Of a stretch of 64,000 bases of DNA, positions 1 to 10,488 are shown piece by piece; position 1 is the stretch's first letter; each line of letters opens with the position of its first letter. The DNA is from DATFQE01 sp963739085 (GTDB lineage Bacteria > Actinomycetota > Thermoleophilia > Gaiellales > Gaiellaceae). Position numbers and translations under genes: made by a program. The stretch covers positions 1 through 64,000 of the forward strand of contig CAVTZA010000014.1 of NCBI GenBank assembly GCA_963739085.1, written 5' to 3'. The notes under the pieces are model-generated. The model had not been told where the DNA came from and made no database searches. It saw only the letters and a list, made by a program, of their open reading frames with translations.

Positions 1-1753
1 GCCGACGTCCAGCCGAAGATGTCGGTGTTGCCGAACGTCGCCGGGCAGTCCGTCTGCGGAGCCGGCGTCGGAACGTCGTCGGCGGTCGTCGCCGTCTGGA
101 CTCCCGCCCGCCACGCATCGACTGCGGGGCAGACTGCTCCGTTGCGGACGTCGTTCCAGACAGCCGTCGCGTACGTGCGCCCGGCGACCGCGTACACGTA
201 GTCGCCCAGGAACTCGATCACGAGGTTGTTCTGGCTCGACGCGCGCGGATCGCCGACCGCGCCGCGGTTCACCCCGCTGAATGCGCCGACCGTGCCGCCC
301 GATATCGGCGCGTGCTCCACGACGCCGACGAGACCGCGCGGCGAGGTGGTGTCGTTGCGAAACGGCGTGGTGAACGCGTTGTAGACGACCCAGACGTCGC
401 TCCCGGTCGGCGAGATCGCGGGCGCCACGTAGAGGCCGCGGTCACTCGGCGAGGTCTCGATCGCCCTCGGCGACGACCAGGTGCCGGGGAGCCCGCCGCC
501 GGTCGAGGTCGAGAACAGGACGTGCTCGTGGTTGAGCCCGTCGCGGCCGTCGGCCCAGGCGTTGACGATCTGGTTCGTCGCGCCCGTGCCGGTCGGCGCC
601 CCGTTCGCAATCGAGACGCTCGGCGAGGCCGAGAGGTCGTTCCGGGCTCCTGCCACTCCGTCCTCGACGCAGCGGTTGCCGGTGCCGTCGAAGTTGAGCG
701 CGAAGCACGGGTCGACCACCGTGTAGAGCTCCATCGGCTTCGTCCAGGTCACCCCGCCGTCGAACGACTTGACGAGGAAGTGCGTGCCCATCGGTGGGGA
801 GGCCGACCTTCTCCGGGTTCTGGAACTGCTCGTAGAAGGCGTAGACCACGCCGTGCGAGTCGGTGCGGACCGTGCAGCCGGACTGGCCGAACTTGGTCGG
901 CGTCCGATTGTGTGCCGGCGTCACCTTCTCCTGGGCCCAGGTCGTGCCGCCGTCGTTCGACCTCGCGACGACCAGCGGCCCTGCCCCGCCGCCGATGAAG
1001 TTCTGCCAGCAGGCGTAGACGTTGCCGAAGAACGGGCTCGACGCCGCGTTGTCCGCCCAGATCTGGTCCTTGTCGGCGAAGGTCGCCGCGCTCTGCTGGC
1101 TGATGCGAACCGGGCTGCATCCAGGCCGCCTTGCCCGTGGCTCCGCCCGTTGCCGCGACCTGCGGGTTGTCGGTTCGGGACACGTAGATCGCCTCGAAGC
1201 CCTTGAACGTCTCGTCCTTCTTCGCGCCGATGTTCGAGGCCAGGTTGGCGTAGTAGAGGCGTGACCCGTTGGCCCACGAGAAGCCGTTCGGGCCGGGGCG
1301 CGGGCCGAATGCGAGCGCCGGGTCGCCGTCGGAGACGAGGCCGTTCTCGGAGTACCACGGCAGCGTCCCGATCGGGCCTGTCGTCGGCACGCACGCCGCC
1401 GGGCCGAGGCAGTTCCGCGCGCTCAGTCCCGTATACGTCGGCTGTGTCCAGCTCTTGCCGCCGTCGAACGAGAAGTAGATGCCCGAGCCGCCGACACCTG
1501 GCGTGAACGGGCAGGTCGTGGGATCGCCTGCGTTGCAGGCCTCCATGTCGATGTTGTCGTTGGAGCCGGCCGCGAGCACGAGCTCGTGGTTCGCGTCCAT
1601 CGCGATCGCCGGCTCGTTCTGCTTGTTCTGCGAGAACGGGCTCGGCGGGCTGCCGACCGAGACCTCGCGGTCGCCCGGAGCCGCGACGGCGCCCGGGACC
1701 ACGAGCGCCAGCGCCGCAGCGACCGCGCCGAGTAGCCAGAGATTCAGCCTCAT
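1..1753 (-). CDS. Secreted Asp-box beta-propeller protein (sialidase-like), partial, frameshifted
   Basis: The ATG at 1753 follows a strong ribosome site (AAAGGGGG) and opens a classical signal peptide (residues 1-24, ending AVAA). The mature part carries Asp-box motifs (SFDGGKSW, SNDGGTTW, SFDGGVTW), the hallmark of BNR/sialidase-type six-bladed propellers. The frame breaks near 1115 (one extra C in a CCC run) and near 790, but translating across both breaks gives continuous family-like sequence. The C-terminus is cut by the window edge. The substrate is unknown: Asp-box propellers include sialidases, sortilin-like and photosynthesis-assembly proteins, and no sialidase FRIP or catalytic tyrosine could be assigned. 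An extracellular location is likely. Confidence 0.7.
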
Positions 1754-1834
1754 GGCTATCCCCCTTTGCCGCGCCCGACGCCCGCACTACCTGTCTACCG
1801 ACGAGTCGGTGCCGGCGCAAGCCGGAAGCGATCT

Positions 1835-3029
1835 CTAGCGGAGCCCGCGGACCTCGTACGCGGGCACTGGGCGGCCGAATCCCTTCAGCTCGAGGTCGCC
1901 GGCCGGGACCGTCTCGACCGCGTCTTCAACCGCCGCGTAGACGCGCTGGCCGATCAGGGTCTGGCCCGCCGCCGCCTGCGTGCTGAGCCGCGAGGCGAGG
2001 TTGGCGACGGGCCCGAGCGCGCCGTAGTCGTAGCGGCCCTCGAAGCCGATGCGGCCGAGCGTGGCGTAGCCGGCCTCGATGCCGATCCCGAGCCCCAGCT
2101 CGATTCCGCGTTTGCGCCACCTCTCGGCGAGCTTCGCGAAGTGCTCCTGGGCGGCGAGCGCGAGGCGTGACGGCCTGGAGCTCGTGGTCCTCCACGGCGA
2201 TCGGATCGTTGAAGAACACCATCACGCCGTCGCCGGCGAAGTGCTCCAACGTTCCTTCGTGCGCCGGGATGAGCTCGCCGAGCGCGCCGTGGTACTCGCG
2301 GAGGACGTCGAGGAGCTCCTCGGGCGCGGCGGTCTCGGCGAAGGCGGTGAAGCCGCGGAGGTCGCAGAAGAGGCAGGAGATGTAGGCGCGATGTCCCGCC
2401 AGGAGCTGCTCGCCCTCCGTGCTGGAGATGAGCTCGGCGACCTGCGGCGGGAGGAAGCGGGCGAGCTCGGTGCGCTGCCGCTCGACCGCCTCGATCAGGC
2501 GTGCGTTCGTGATCGCGATCGCGGCCTGGTCGGCGAAGGTCTGGACGAGCGCGATGTGGTCGTCGGTGAACGGCCCCGGTTCGCGGCGGACGAGCACGAC
2601 GGCGCCGATGAAGTCGTCCTCGACCATGATCGGGACCCCGATCAGCGAGCGGTAGTACTCGGTCGGACCGCCGTAGGTGTACTCCGGGTCATCGCGGATG
2701 TCGGGGATGTGGACCAGCTCGCGCGTGACGGCTGCTCGGCCGGCCGCCGTCGTCCGGTCGACGGGGTGCGGATTCTCCCGGTCGTACTCGGCCCCCTCGG
2801 CCATCGTGTCGTGCGCCACCGCGTGCAGACGCCCGTGCTCCAGCATGTACAGCGCTCCGTAGTCGGCTCTGCAGAGCCGCTCGCAGGCCTCGACCACCTC
2901 CTGGAGCACCGGCTGGACCCCCGCGCTGCGAGCGACGGCGCGCAGGACGCCGCTGATCGCGCGCTGCTGCTCGCGGACGTCCTCGAGCTGGCGCGCGAGC
3001 TCGGCGTCGTCGTAGGCCACGCCGGTCAT
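1835..3029 (-). CDS. GAF domain-class III adenylate/guanylate cyclase, one frameshift
   Basis: The N-terminal 180 residues form a GAF sensor domain (short helix, then ...LCRADYGALYML..., ...LIGVPIMVEDDFIGAVVLVR...), followed by a class III nucleotide cyclase catalytic domain. Both metal aspartates are visible (FCDLRGFTAF and AGDGVMVFF), and after the frame break near 2170 the catalytic Asn/Arg pair follows in GPVANLASRL, so this copy has a canonical active site. The true C-terminus ends VPAYEVRGLR at a TAG at 1835-1837, not at the earlier stop in the shifted frame. It probably makes cAMP or cGMP in response to a ligand or redox signal bound by GAF. It is the first of five cyclase-domain genes within 16 kb. 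Confidence 0.82.
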
Positions 3030-3050
3030 TCGCGCAGCTTAGGCGTGAGT

Positions 3051-4136
3051 TCAGCGAGCGCGGTACGCCTTCGGCAGGCGCAGGCCGTTCTCCGCCATGA
3101 CCTGGCGCAGCCGATCCGGATAGTCGGTGATGATCCCGTCGACGCCGAGATCGATGAAGTAGTCCATCGTCGCCGGGTCGTCGATCGTCCAGGGGATCAC
3201 CTCGAGGCCGCGGCGGTGGGCGTCGTCGATCATCTTCCGGTCCGGGTACGGGACGAACGCCGGGTCGGAGATCGTTCCGTTCTGCGGGAAGCCCTGGACC
3301 GGTGAGAGCGCGGTCACGCCGTCGATCGATGCCGCCGCGGCCACGTAGTCGCCGCCGAAGTCGTCGACATCGATGCCTCCGAGCCATGGCGAGGCGCCCG
3401 GTTGGCCGACTTGGAGGAAGTCCCGGTTGGTCAGGGCGACCAGCGGGAGGCTCGGCGCGAGCGTATGCATCGCCTTCAGGGCGCCCCAGTCGAACGACTG
3501 AATCGTCACCTGCCGGCTCATGCCGGCGTCACGGATCTCCTCCCACACTCGGCGGACGAAGAGAGCACGCGGCGCAGTCTCCTGTGGCGCTCCGGCTTCC
3601 ACCTTCGTCTCGATGTTGAGCACCAGCCCCTTCGCCTTGTAGCGCTTCACGAGGTCGAAAACGTCGCGCAGCTCGATCATCGGCCCGCTCACGACCTGCT
3701 GGCTCGGGAAGTCCGGGAGCCGCTGGTAGCCGCAGTTGAGGGTCTTCACCTGAGCGAGCGTCAGATTGGTGATGAACTTGCCGACGTACGGGAACTCCGG
3801 GTCGCCTGGAAAGGCGGGCGCCGTGTCCTGGCACTTCGCCGCATTGACCTGCCGGTCGTGGCTGACGACGACCATCGCGTCCTCCGTGACCTGCGCGTCG
3901 AGCTCGAGGGTGGTCACGCCGAGCTCGATCGCCTTCGCGAACCCGGTGAGCGTGCTTTCGGTGGTCAAGCCGATCCCGCCGCGGTGCGCCTGGAGGTCGA
4001 AGTGGCCCTTCTGGGGAAGCGGCGCGTTCGCCGAGGCGGGCACGACGAGCGTGGCGCACACGACTGCAACCGCGAGGAACGCGGTCACGGCACGAAAAGA
4101 CAGCATGATCCTGGAGACGTCTCTCTTGCATCGCAT
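3051..4136 (-). CDS. Secreted glycerophosphodiester phosphodiesterase
   Basis: This 361-residue protein hydrolyses glycerophosphodiesters to glycerol-3-phosphate and an alcohol. The GDPD signature is clear: AHRGG at about residues 50-54 (catalytic His51, Arg52), E60 in TTEST, the acidic ELDAQVTED metal site at 78-86 and VVSHD with the second catalytic His near 93. The N-terminus is hydrophobic with an ALA-like cleavage site after about residue 37, so the enzyme is likely exported; a second Met at residue 11 (4106) would give a more ordinary signal peptide. A purine-rich site (GAGGAAGGA) precedes the ATG. It may scavenge phosphate and glycerol from lipid head groups, in line with the PhoD-type phosphatase 6 kb away. 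Confidence 0.88.
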   Translation of the reverse strand: MRCKRDVSRIMLSFRAVTAFLAVAVVCATLVVPASANAPLPQKGHFDLQAHRGGIGLTTESTLTGFAKAIELGVTTLELDAQVTEDAMVVVSHDRQVNAAKCQDTAPAFPGDPEFPYVGKFITNLTLAQVKTLNCGYQRLPDFPSQQVVSGPMIELRDVFDLVKRYKAKGLVLNIETKVEAGAPQETAPRALFVRRVWEEIRDAGMSRQVTIQSFDWGALKAMHTLAPSLPLVALTNRDFLQVGQPGASPWLGGIDVDDFGGDYVAAAASIDGVTALSPVQGFPQNGTISDPAFVPYPDRKMIDDAHRRGLEVIPWTIDDPATMDYFIDLGVDGIITDYPDRLRQVMAENGLRLPKAYRAR

Positions 4137-4212
4137 GACGCCGTCCTTCCTCGCCCGCTGAGGACCAAACTCCTTGAACGACCGCGTCGGCCTACTTGGC
4201 GGACCGCTCTCT

Positions 4213-6696
4213 CTATCGTGCGGCGAGCGCGAGCTCGACCGCGGCCTCCAAGCCGGCGTCGCGACCGAGCTCGGCTCCGGCGAGGAACGCCGGTTCGGTT
4301 GTCGCCGCGAGGGGAGCTGCGAACTTGCCGAATTCCGGGGTCGAAACCACGCTGCGCTCGCCCTCGCTCATGATCGCTCCCCAGATGCGCCCCGCCCGCT
4401 CGAGCTCGCCCTGCGCGAGCCCGACCAGGGCAAGACCGGTGAGCGCCCAGAGTGTGGCAAGGGGATCCTCGATCGCCAGCGACACCCGCAGCGCTTCGCG
4501 GCCGGCGTCCTCGCCCTCCTCGAGCCGCCCGAGCTCGAGTCCCAATTCCAGGAGCTCTAGGAGCTGTCGGGCTTCCCACCAGTGGAAGCCGCACTCACCG
4601 GCGATGTCGGCACTCCGCCGGGCGTGCTCCCAGGCGGCGTCGAGCTGCCCGTCGGCACGGCTCACCACTGCGAGGATCCCGACGGCCTGCGACTCCACCC
4701 ACGGGGCGTCGAAGAGGCGTGTGTGCCGGATCGACTGAAGCGCGAGCTCTCGGGCGCGGGCGAGGTCGCCGAGTGGCACGAGATTCATGGCGAGCCGAGT
4801 CGTGACCTCCACCTCTCGACGCTCGTCGCCCAGCGCGCGAAAGGCAGCCGAGCTCTCCTCGTACCGGCGCACTGCGAGCTCGGGGTGTCCGGTGAGCGCA
4901 GCCTGATTTCCCTGTTGGCGGAGGACGCGGGCGGCGAGCTCGGGTGGCAGCGGGCCGGCCCGATCGAGCACGCCGTCCAGGCGGCGCGCGCCCTCGTCGG
5001 TCCACTGGGCGGCCCAGAAATTCTCGAGTGCCAACACGAGCTCGAGCGCGAGATCCGGCGCGTGCTCGGTCGCCCAATCGATGGCCGCGCGAAGGTCGTC
5101 GCGCTCGGCGAGCACGAGCTCGTGCCGCTGCGGCTGGACGCCGAGGCCGGTCTCCGGAGACAGGTGCGCCGATTCGGCGATCGCGAGCATCAACTCGGCG
5201 TGGCGTCGCCGCACGGTCTCCGCTTCGTCCTTCACTTCCAGCCGCTCAGCGGCAAACTCGCGAATCGTCTCGAGCATGAAAAGGCGGTCCTCGGCGAGCT
5301 GGCCTGTGCGGCGGCGCAGGAGGCTCTTGTCGAGCAGCGACTCGAGGTCGGTGAGATCGGCGGCACAGACGGCCTCGGCGCTCTCCAACGTGCACCCTGC
5401 AGCGAACACCGACAGGCGGGCGAAGAGGGCCTGTTCGTCCGGTGAGAGCAGGTCGTAGCTCCATGCGATCGTCGAGCGCAGCGTCGCGTGGCGTGGATCG
5501 GCATCGCGTGCGCCGCGGAGCACGTCGAGACGAGAGCCAAGCCGCTCGAGCAGTGCTTCGGGCGTGAGCAGCTTCGTCCGCGCGGCGGCGAGCTCGAGCG
5601 CGAGCGGAAGTCGGTCGAGACGCTCGCAGAGAGCGCTCACCGCGTCGGTCGGCTCCAGGTCGGCGCGGGCCGCACGGGCGCGCGTCAGGAAGAGGTCGAT
5701 CGCCTCGTCCTCGACCAGCGGCGGCAGGTCGAACTCGTGCTCGCCCTGGACCCGGAGCGTCTCGCGGCTCGTGACCAGCAGGCGCAGCTCGGGCGCCGCC
5801 GCGAGGAGCTCGGCAACGGCGCCGGCGGCTCCGGGCAGCAGATGCTCGAGGTTGTCGAGCAGAACGTGTGTGCGCCGACCCCGCAGCGATGCGCCGATCG
5901 CTTCCGCTGTGGGCGTAGCCGCGCCGAGCGCCTGCGCGACGGCGGCGACGATGAGGTCCGCATCGCTCACCGGCGCGAAAGGGACGAACACCGTCCCGCC
6001 GTCGGCCTCCTCCGCGAGCACGCGCGCGAGCTCGATCCCGAACCGCGTCTTGCCGGTCCCGCCCGGGCCGACGATCGTCAGGACGCGCGGGTCGCGCTCG
6101 AGCAGGACGGTCACCGCCTCGAACAGCTCCGTCTCGCGGCCGAGGAACGGCGTCGCGGGCGTCGGGAGCTGCACGCTCCCGGGCGTGCGGAGGGGCGGGA
6201 AGCTTCCCGCGCCGTGCTGGTAGAGGCGAACCGACGTGTCGAAGTCCTTCAGCCGATGGCTGCCGAGATCCAGGAGCTCGGCGCCGTCGAGCAGCGCTGC
6301 TGTGGTCGGGGAGAGGATTGTCTGGCCGCCGTGCGCGAGAGCCGCGATCCGCGCACCGCGGTGCACGTCGGTGCCGACATAGCCTTCCTCGGTGACGGTC
6401 GGAGCGCCTGTGTGCAGGCCGATCCGGACTCGGATCGGGCCTGCGGCAAGGGCAGCGTGCCCCGTCCGGGCGGCCTTCGCGGCGCTTTCCGCGGTCGGGA
6501 AGGCGACGAAGAACGCATCTCCCTGCGTGTCGACCTCGACGCCGTCGTGCGCGGTGAACGCCGCGCGGAGGATGCGTCGGTGCTCGGCGAGCGCATCGCC
6601 GTACGCGGCCGGGCCCAGCTCGTGCAAGAGTCGAGTCGACCCTTCGATGTCCGTGAACAGGAACGTGACCGTGCCGGTCGGCAGCCCTCGTTCCAT
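4213..6696 (-). CDS. Class III cyclase domain-AAA/NB-ARC ATPase-TPR regulator
   Basis: This 827-residue protein has three parts. Residues 1-165 are a class III cyclase domain with metal ligands D16 (FTDIEGST) and D60 (QGDAFFVAF). Residues 185-480 are an AfsR/MalT-like P-loop ATPase, with Walker A GPGGTGKT at about 210-217 and a Walker B-like VLLDNLEHL. The remainder is TPR-type helices. In the catalytic loop the usual Asn is His (VHRGAR, H112), with Arg116 kept. I start at the ATG at 6694-6696 because family members begin a few residues before GTVTFLFTDIEGST and a -10 box (TATAAC) lies 9 bases upstream. It is divergent from the next gene, a close relative. Whether it makes a nucleotide messenger is uncertain; it may instead be a nucleotide-sensing signalling ATPase. 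Confidence 0.85.
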   Translation of the reverse strand: MERGLPTGTVTFLFTDIEGSTRLLHELGPAAYGDALAEHRRILRAAFTAHDGVEVDTQGDAFFVAFPTAESAAKAARTGHAALAAGPIRVRIGLHTGAPTVTEEGYVGTDVHRGARIAALAHGGQTILSPTTAALLDGAELLDLGSHRLKDFDTSVRLYQHGAGSFPPLRTPGSVQLPTPATPFLGRETELFEAVTVLLERDPRVLTIVGPGGTGKTRFGIELARVLAEEADGGTVFVPFAPVSDADLIVAAVAQALGAATPTAEAIGASLRGRRTHVLLDNLEHLLPGAAGAVAELLAAAPELRLLVTSRETLRVQGEHEFDLPPLVEDEAIDLFLTRARAARADLEPTDAVSALCERLDRLPLALELAAARTKLLTPEALLERLGSRLDVLRGARDADPRHATLRSTIAWSYDLLSPDEQALFARLSVFAAGCTLESAEAVCAADLTDLESLLDKSLLRRRTGQLAEDRLFMLETIREFAAERLEVKDEAETVRRRHAELMLAIAESAHLSPETGLGVQPQRHELVLAERDDLRAAIDWATEHAPDLALELVLALENFWAAQWTDEGARRLDGVLDRAGPLPPELAARVLRQQGNQAALTGHPELAVRRYEESSAAFRALGDERREVEVTTRLAMNLVPLGDLARARELALQSIRHTRLFDAPWVESQAVGILAVVSRADGQLDAAWEHARRSADIAGECGFHWWEARQLLELLELGLELGRLEEGEDAGREALRVSLAIEDPLATLWALTGLALVGLAQGELERAGRIWGAIMSEGERSVVSTPEFGKFAAPLAATTEPAFLAGAELGRDAGLEAAVELALAAR

Positions 6697-6705
6697 GAAC
6701 ACGTA

Positions 6706-6711
6706 GTTATA
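6706..6711 (-). promoter_or_regulatory. -10 box TATAAC for the cyclase-ATPase gene
   Basis: TATAAC read on the minus strand ends 9 bases before the chosen ATG at 6696. That spacing puts the likely transcription start at or next to the start codon, so the mRNA would be leaderless. No convincing -35 box is seen. Confidence 0.5.
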
Positions 6712-6755
6712 GGACAGGTTGCCCGCGCTGCTCACGCGGTCGCGAAGATGTCCGC

Positions 6756-9209
6756 GTGAGCGAGCTTCCCGCGGGCACCGTCACGCTCCTGTTCACAGAC
6801 ATCGAGGGCTCGACGCGGCTGCTCGAGGAGGTCGGCGAGCGCTATGCCGCGCTGCTCGGTGAGCACCGCCGCACCCTGCGTGAGTCATTCGCGCGTCACG
6901 GCGGGGTCGAGGTCGGGACGGAGGGGGACGCCGTCTTCGCGGCCTTCACGCGCGCCGCCGACGCGGTAGCGGCTGCGGCCGACGCACAGCGCGCGCTGAA
7001 CCCGGGCTCGGTGCGGGTGCGGATGGGCATCCACACCGGCGAGCCGGAGGTCACGGATGAGGGCTACGTCGGCCTGGACGTGCACCGGGCGGCGCGCATC
7101 ACGGCGGCCGGGCACGGCGGCCAGATCGTCATCTCGGATTCGACGCGAACGCTCCTGGACGGCGACGTCGAGCTCAGGGATTTGGGCGAGCACCGCCTCA
7201 AGGACCTCTCGGCGCCGATGCGCCTCTTTCAAGTGGGCCGCAACGAGTTCCCGCCGCTGCGCACGCTCAACCGTGGGCGCCTGCCCGTCGAGCCCGTCGC
7301 GCTCGTCGGTCGCCAGCGAGAGCTCGCGGAGGTCGTACGCGCGCTCGGGACGGAGCGCCGGCGGCTGCTGACGCTGACGGGCCCCGGCGGGATCGGCAAG
7401 ACGAGCCTCGCCGTGGCCGCGGGGGCCGAGCTGCTCGAGTCGTTCGAGGAGGGTGTGACGCTGGTCGAGCTCGCGCCGATCCGGGATCCGGCCTTCGTGC
7501 TGCCGACGATCCGTGACGCTCTGGATGCGGAGGGCGATGTCGTCGAGCACGTCGGCGGCCGAGAGCTACTGCTCGTACTCGACAACGTCGAGCAGGTCGT
7601 CGCGGCTGCGGGGGAGCTGGCCCGGATGCAGAGCCGCTGTCCCAACCTCAGCATCCTGGCCACGAGCCGGGAGCCGCTCCGGATCGCGGGCGAGCGCGAG
7701 TTTCCGCTCGCGCCGCTGGTCGAGGCGTCCGCCGTCGAGCTCTTCCGGCAGCGCGCGCAGGCGGTGCTGCCGGGCTTCGGCGGCGACTACGACCTCCTCG
7801 CCGAGATCTGCCGCCGCCTCGACAGCCTGCCGCTGGCGATCGAGCTCGCCGCCGCACGGGTGAAGGTGCTCCCGGCGGATGAGCTGCTCCGCAGGCTGGA
7901 GCGGCGACTGCCGATCCTCACAGCAGGGCGGCGCGATCTCCCCGAACGCCAGCAGACGCTGCGCGCCACGATCGAGTGGAGCTACGAGCTGCTCGACGCC
8001 GACGAGCAACGCCTGTTCGCGCGGCTCGCCGTGTTCAGCGGCGGCTGGGTTCTCGAAGCGGCCGAGCAGGTCTGCGACGCGGACCTCGACACGCTCGCTT
8101 CGCTGCTGGACAAGAGCCTCGTTCGGCGCGAGGGCGAGCGCTTCTCGATGCTGGAGACCATCCACGAGTACGCGCTCGAGTGCCTCGAGGAGTCCGGCGA
8201 AGCCGGGGAGCTCAGGCGGCGGCACGCGGCGTACTTCACGCAGCTGGCCAAGGTGATGGCCAGCCGCGATCTCGGGCCCGAGCAACTTGCGCAGCGGGCG
8301 CGGTTCCGCCAGGACTGGGACAACGTCCGCGCAGTGTTCACCTGGGCGCTCGAGAGCGGCGAGATCGAAGCCGGCCTGGACCTCGGCGGCTCGCTGGCCA
8401 CGGTCTGGCTCGACCGCAATGTCGTCGTGGAGGGCTTCACCTGGCTCAAGGCGCTGCTGGAACGGGCCGAGAACGTCGACGAACGCGTTCGCGCGCGGGC
8501 TCAGGGAGCCGGGGCCATGGTCGCGGGCGTGCGCGGCGAGCACGCGTTGTCTGTCGCGTGGGGAGAGCAGGCTCTGGCGTACTACCGCACGATCGGCGCC
8601 GACGAGGGCATCGCCTGGAGCCTCACGGTCCTCGCTGTCGCACCGATCGAGCTCGGACGCGCTGAAGAGGCCGGCCCGATGCTCGCGGAAGCGGAGGCGA
8701 TCCACCGCAGGCGCGGCGACGAGGGTGGAGTCCGCCGCGTGCTGCACCTGCAGGCCCAGCAAGCGGTCGGAGTCGGGGACATCGAGCGCGGCCGCCGGCT
8801 CATGCGCGAGACGGCCGAGCTCTCGGGGGCCGACGGCGACGTCTTCGGGGCGACGAGCTCGCTCCACTCGCTGGGGGACATCGAGCTCGCGGAGGGGGCG
8901 ATCGAAGCCGCCGAGGCCGCGTACCTCGAGGGGCTCGAGGTCGCCTGGAAGGCGGGGCTCGATCGGCTCGTCTGCTACTGCCTCGCCGGGCTCGGCGCCG
9001 TCGCCGCCGAGCGCGGCGACACCGAGCGCGCGGCGCTCCTCTGGGGCTTCGTCGAGGCGTACGAGCGGCGGCTCCAGTTCACGCTGCGCGGGCGCGCCCT
9101 CTACGAGGAGCGCCTGTCCGGGCTGGCCGGCACCGATCCGTACGAGACCGGCAGAGGTCTCGACGCCAGCGAGATCGTCGAGACCGTCCTGGCGAGCGCC
9201 CGAAGCTAG
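6756..9209 (+). CDS. Class III cyclase domain-AAA/NB-ARC ATPase-TPR regulator (paralogue)
   Basis: This 817-residue protein shares the architecture of its divergent neighbour: a cyclase domain at 1-160 (D15 in FTDIEGST, D58 in EGDAVFAAF), a P-loop ATPase from about 180 (Walker A GPGGIGKT near 209-216, Walker B LLLVLDNVEQV), then TPR-like helical repeats to the end. The catalytic-loop Asn is again replaced by His (VHRAAR, H110) with Arg114 kept. The start is the GTG at 6756, immediately before SELPAGTVTLLFTDIEGST. The pair probably arose by duplication and inversion about a 59-base shared promoter region. The role is inferred to be signal integration; no DNA-binding domain is seen. Confidence 0.86.
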   Translation: MSELPAGTVTLLFTDIEGSTRLLEEVGERYAALLGEHRRTLRESFARHGGVEVGTEGDAVFAAFTRAADAVAAAADAQRALNPGSVRVRMGIHTGEPEVTDEGYVGLDVHRAARITAAGHGGQIVISDSTRTLLDGDVELRDLGEHRLKDLSAPMRLFQVGRNEFPPLRTLNRGRLPVEPVALVGRQRELAEVVRALGTERRRLLTLTGPGGIGKTSLAVAAGAELLESFEEGVTLVELAPIRDPAFVLPTIRDALDAEGDVVEHVGGRELLLVLDNVEQVVAAAGELARMQSRCPNLSILATSREPLRIAGEREFPLAPLVEASAVELFRQRAQAVLPGFGGDYDLLAEICRRLDSLPLAIELAAARVKVLPADELLRRLERRLPILTAGRRDLPERQQTLRATIEWSYELLDADEQRLFARLAVFSGGWVLEAAEQVCDADLDTLASLLDKSLVRREGERFSMLETIHEYALECLEESGEAGELRRRHAAYFTQLAKVMASRDLGPEQLAQRARFRQDWDNVRAVFTWALESGEIEAGLDLGGSLATVWLDRNVVVEGFTWLKALLERAENVDERVRARAQGAGAMVAGVRGEHALSVAWGEQALAYYRTIGADEGIAWSLTVLAVAPIELGRAEEAGPMLAEAEAIHRRRGDEGGVRRVLHLQAQQAVGVGDIERGRRLMRETAELSGADGDVFGATSSLHSLGDIELAEGAIEAAEAAYLEGLEVAWKAGLDRLVCYCLAGLGAVAAERGDTERAALLWGFVEAYERRLQFTLRGRALYEERLSGLAGTDPYETGRGLDASEIVETVLASARS

Positions 9210-9212
9210 AGT
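9207..9212 (+). promoter_or_regulatory. -10-like TAGAGT overlapping the upstream stop codon
   Basis: The TAG stop of the cyclase-ATPase gene is the first half of TAGAGT, which ends 6 bases before the GTG at 9219. This would give a leaderless transcript. It is a weak consensus and could be chance. Confidence 0.3.
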
Positions 9213-9218
9213 CACGGC

Positions 9219-10414
9219 GTGGCCGCCATCTCGGCGCAGCAGATCGCCGAGCTCGTTCCGTGCTCGCTCGAGCAGGTGACCCGGCTGGAGGAGCTCGGCA
9301 TCCTCGGCCCGCATCGCGAGGACGGGCTGTTCGAGCCTGCCGCCGTCCATGTCGTGCGGCTCATGGCCGCGTTCGAGGAGGCGGGCGTCTCGCTCGAGGA
9401 CATCGGGCGCGGGGTGCAGAGCGGCGAGCTCTCGTTCCCGCTCGGGCTCTTCATGCCCGAGCCCGCGGCGATGTCGAGGACGTACGAGCTGCTCGGCGCG
9501 GAGCTGCAACGCGAGCCCGAGCTGCTCAGGCGGCTGAGCCGCGAGCTCGGCCTGCCGCCGCTGCCCGGCGACCGGATCCGCGACGAGGACGCCGAGCTGC
9601 TGACGCTATGGTCACGAAGCTCGACCTCGCCGACGACGAGGACCTCTCGCGTTTCGCCCGTCTCTACGGCGGTGCGATGCAGCGGCTCGTCCCCTCCGGG
9701 CTGCAGTGGTTCGACCGGACGGTGCGCGAGCGGGTCGCGACCTGGGGTCTTCCCGACGCCGAGCGGGACAGCGTCGTCTACCGGAGGGGAGCGGCGTTCG
9801 CGGAGGTCAGCGCGACGGTCGTGCCCTGGCTCCAGCGCCGCCACCGCGAGCATGCGGTCCTCGACTACCTCGTCAACGTCACGGAGGCGTCGATGGAGGA
9901 GCGGGGGATGACGCCCGCGCAGCCCAAGCAGCCGCCTGCGATCGCGTTCCTGGATCTCACCGGCTACACCGCCCTCGCGGAGGAGCACGGAGACGAGGCC
10001 GCGGCGGAGCTCGCCACCGCGCTCGCGGGCGTCGTCGACGAGGCCGCCCGCGGTCACGGCGGCCGGCCGGTCAAATGGCTCGGCGACGGCGTCATGTTCC
10101 ACTTCACGGATCCGGCCAGGGCGATCGTCGGCGGACTGGAGCTCGTGGAGCAGACCGAGGCTGCGATGCGCGTGCCGGCCCGGATCGGCATCAACGCCGG
10201 CGCGGTGATCGCCCAGGAGGGCGACTACTTCGGCCGCACGGTGAACGTGGCCGCCCGCATCGCCGACTACGCGCGCCCGCACGAGGTGCTCGTCAGCGAG
10301 GAGGCGCGCCTGGCCGCGAACGGCGCCGGAGTCTCGTTCGAGTCGATAGGCGAGGTGCCGCTGAAGGGGGTTGCCAAGCCCGTCCGCCTGCACAAGGTGA
10401 CTCGCGCGGTGTAG
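9219..10414 (+). CDS. MerR-like N-terminus-class III adenylate cyclase, one frameshift
   Basis: The first about 65 residues resemble a MerR-type winged-helix segment (IAELVPCSLEQVTRLEELGI...), as in actinobacterial 'adenylate cyclase regulatory' domains. A helical linker follows (LSRFARLYGGAMQRL...), then a class III catalytic domain. One base appears to be missing near 9605; translation resumes at MVTKLDLADDED. The catalytic set is complete: FLDLTGYTAL (metal Asp), a substrate-type Lys and Asp in KWLGDGVMF, and Asn plus Arg in TVNVAARI. This is one of the two cyclases here with a fully canonical active site. It lies 9 bases downstream of the cyclase-ATPase gene, so the two may be co-transcribed or separately leaderless. 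The product is probably cAMP. Confidence 0.82.
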
Positions 10415-10488
10415 CGCTTGTAGCGGCTCGCCCAGTGCGATAGGACCCGCCAGACCGACATACCTCGCGAAACGAAGGGGGTTGAGGA

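Noticed and set aside
7566..9509. Long open frame antisense to the cyclase-ATPase gene
   Set aside because: High-GC third-position bias makes such frames common; the residues are Arg/Leu/Glu-rich with no domain and no ribosome site.
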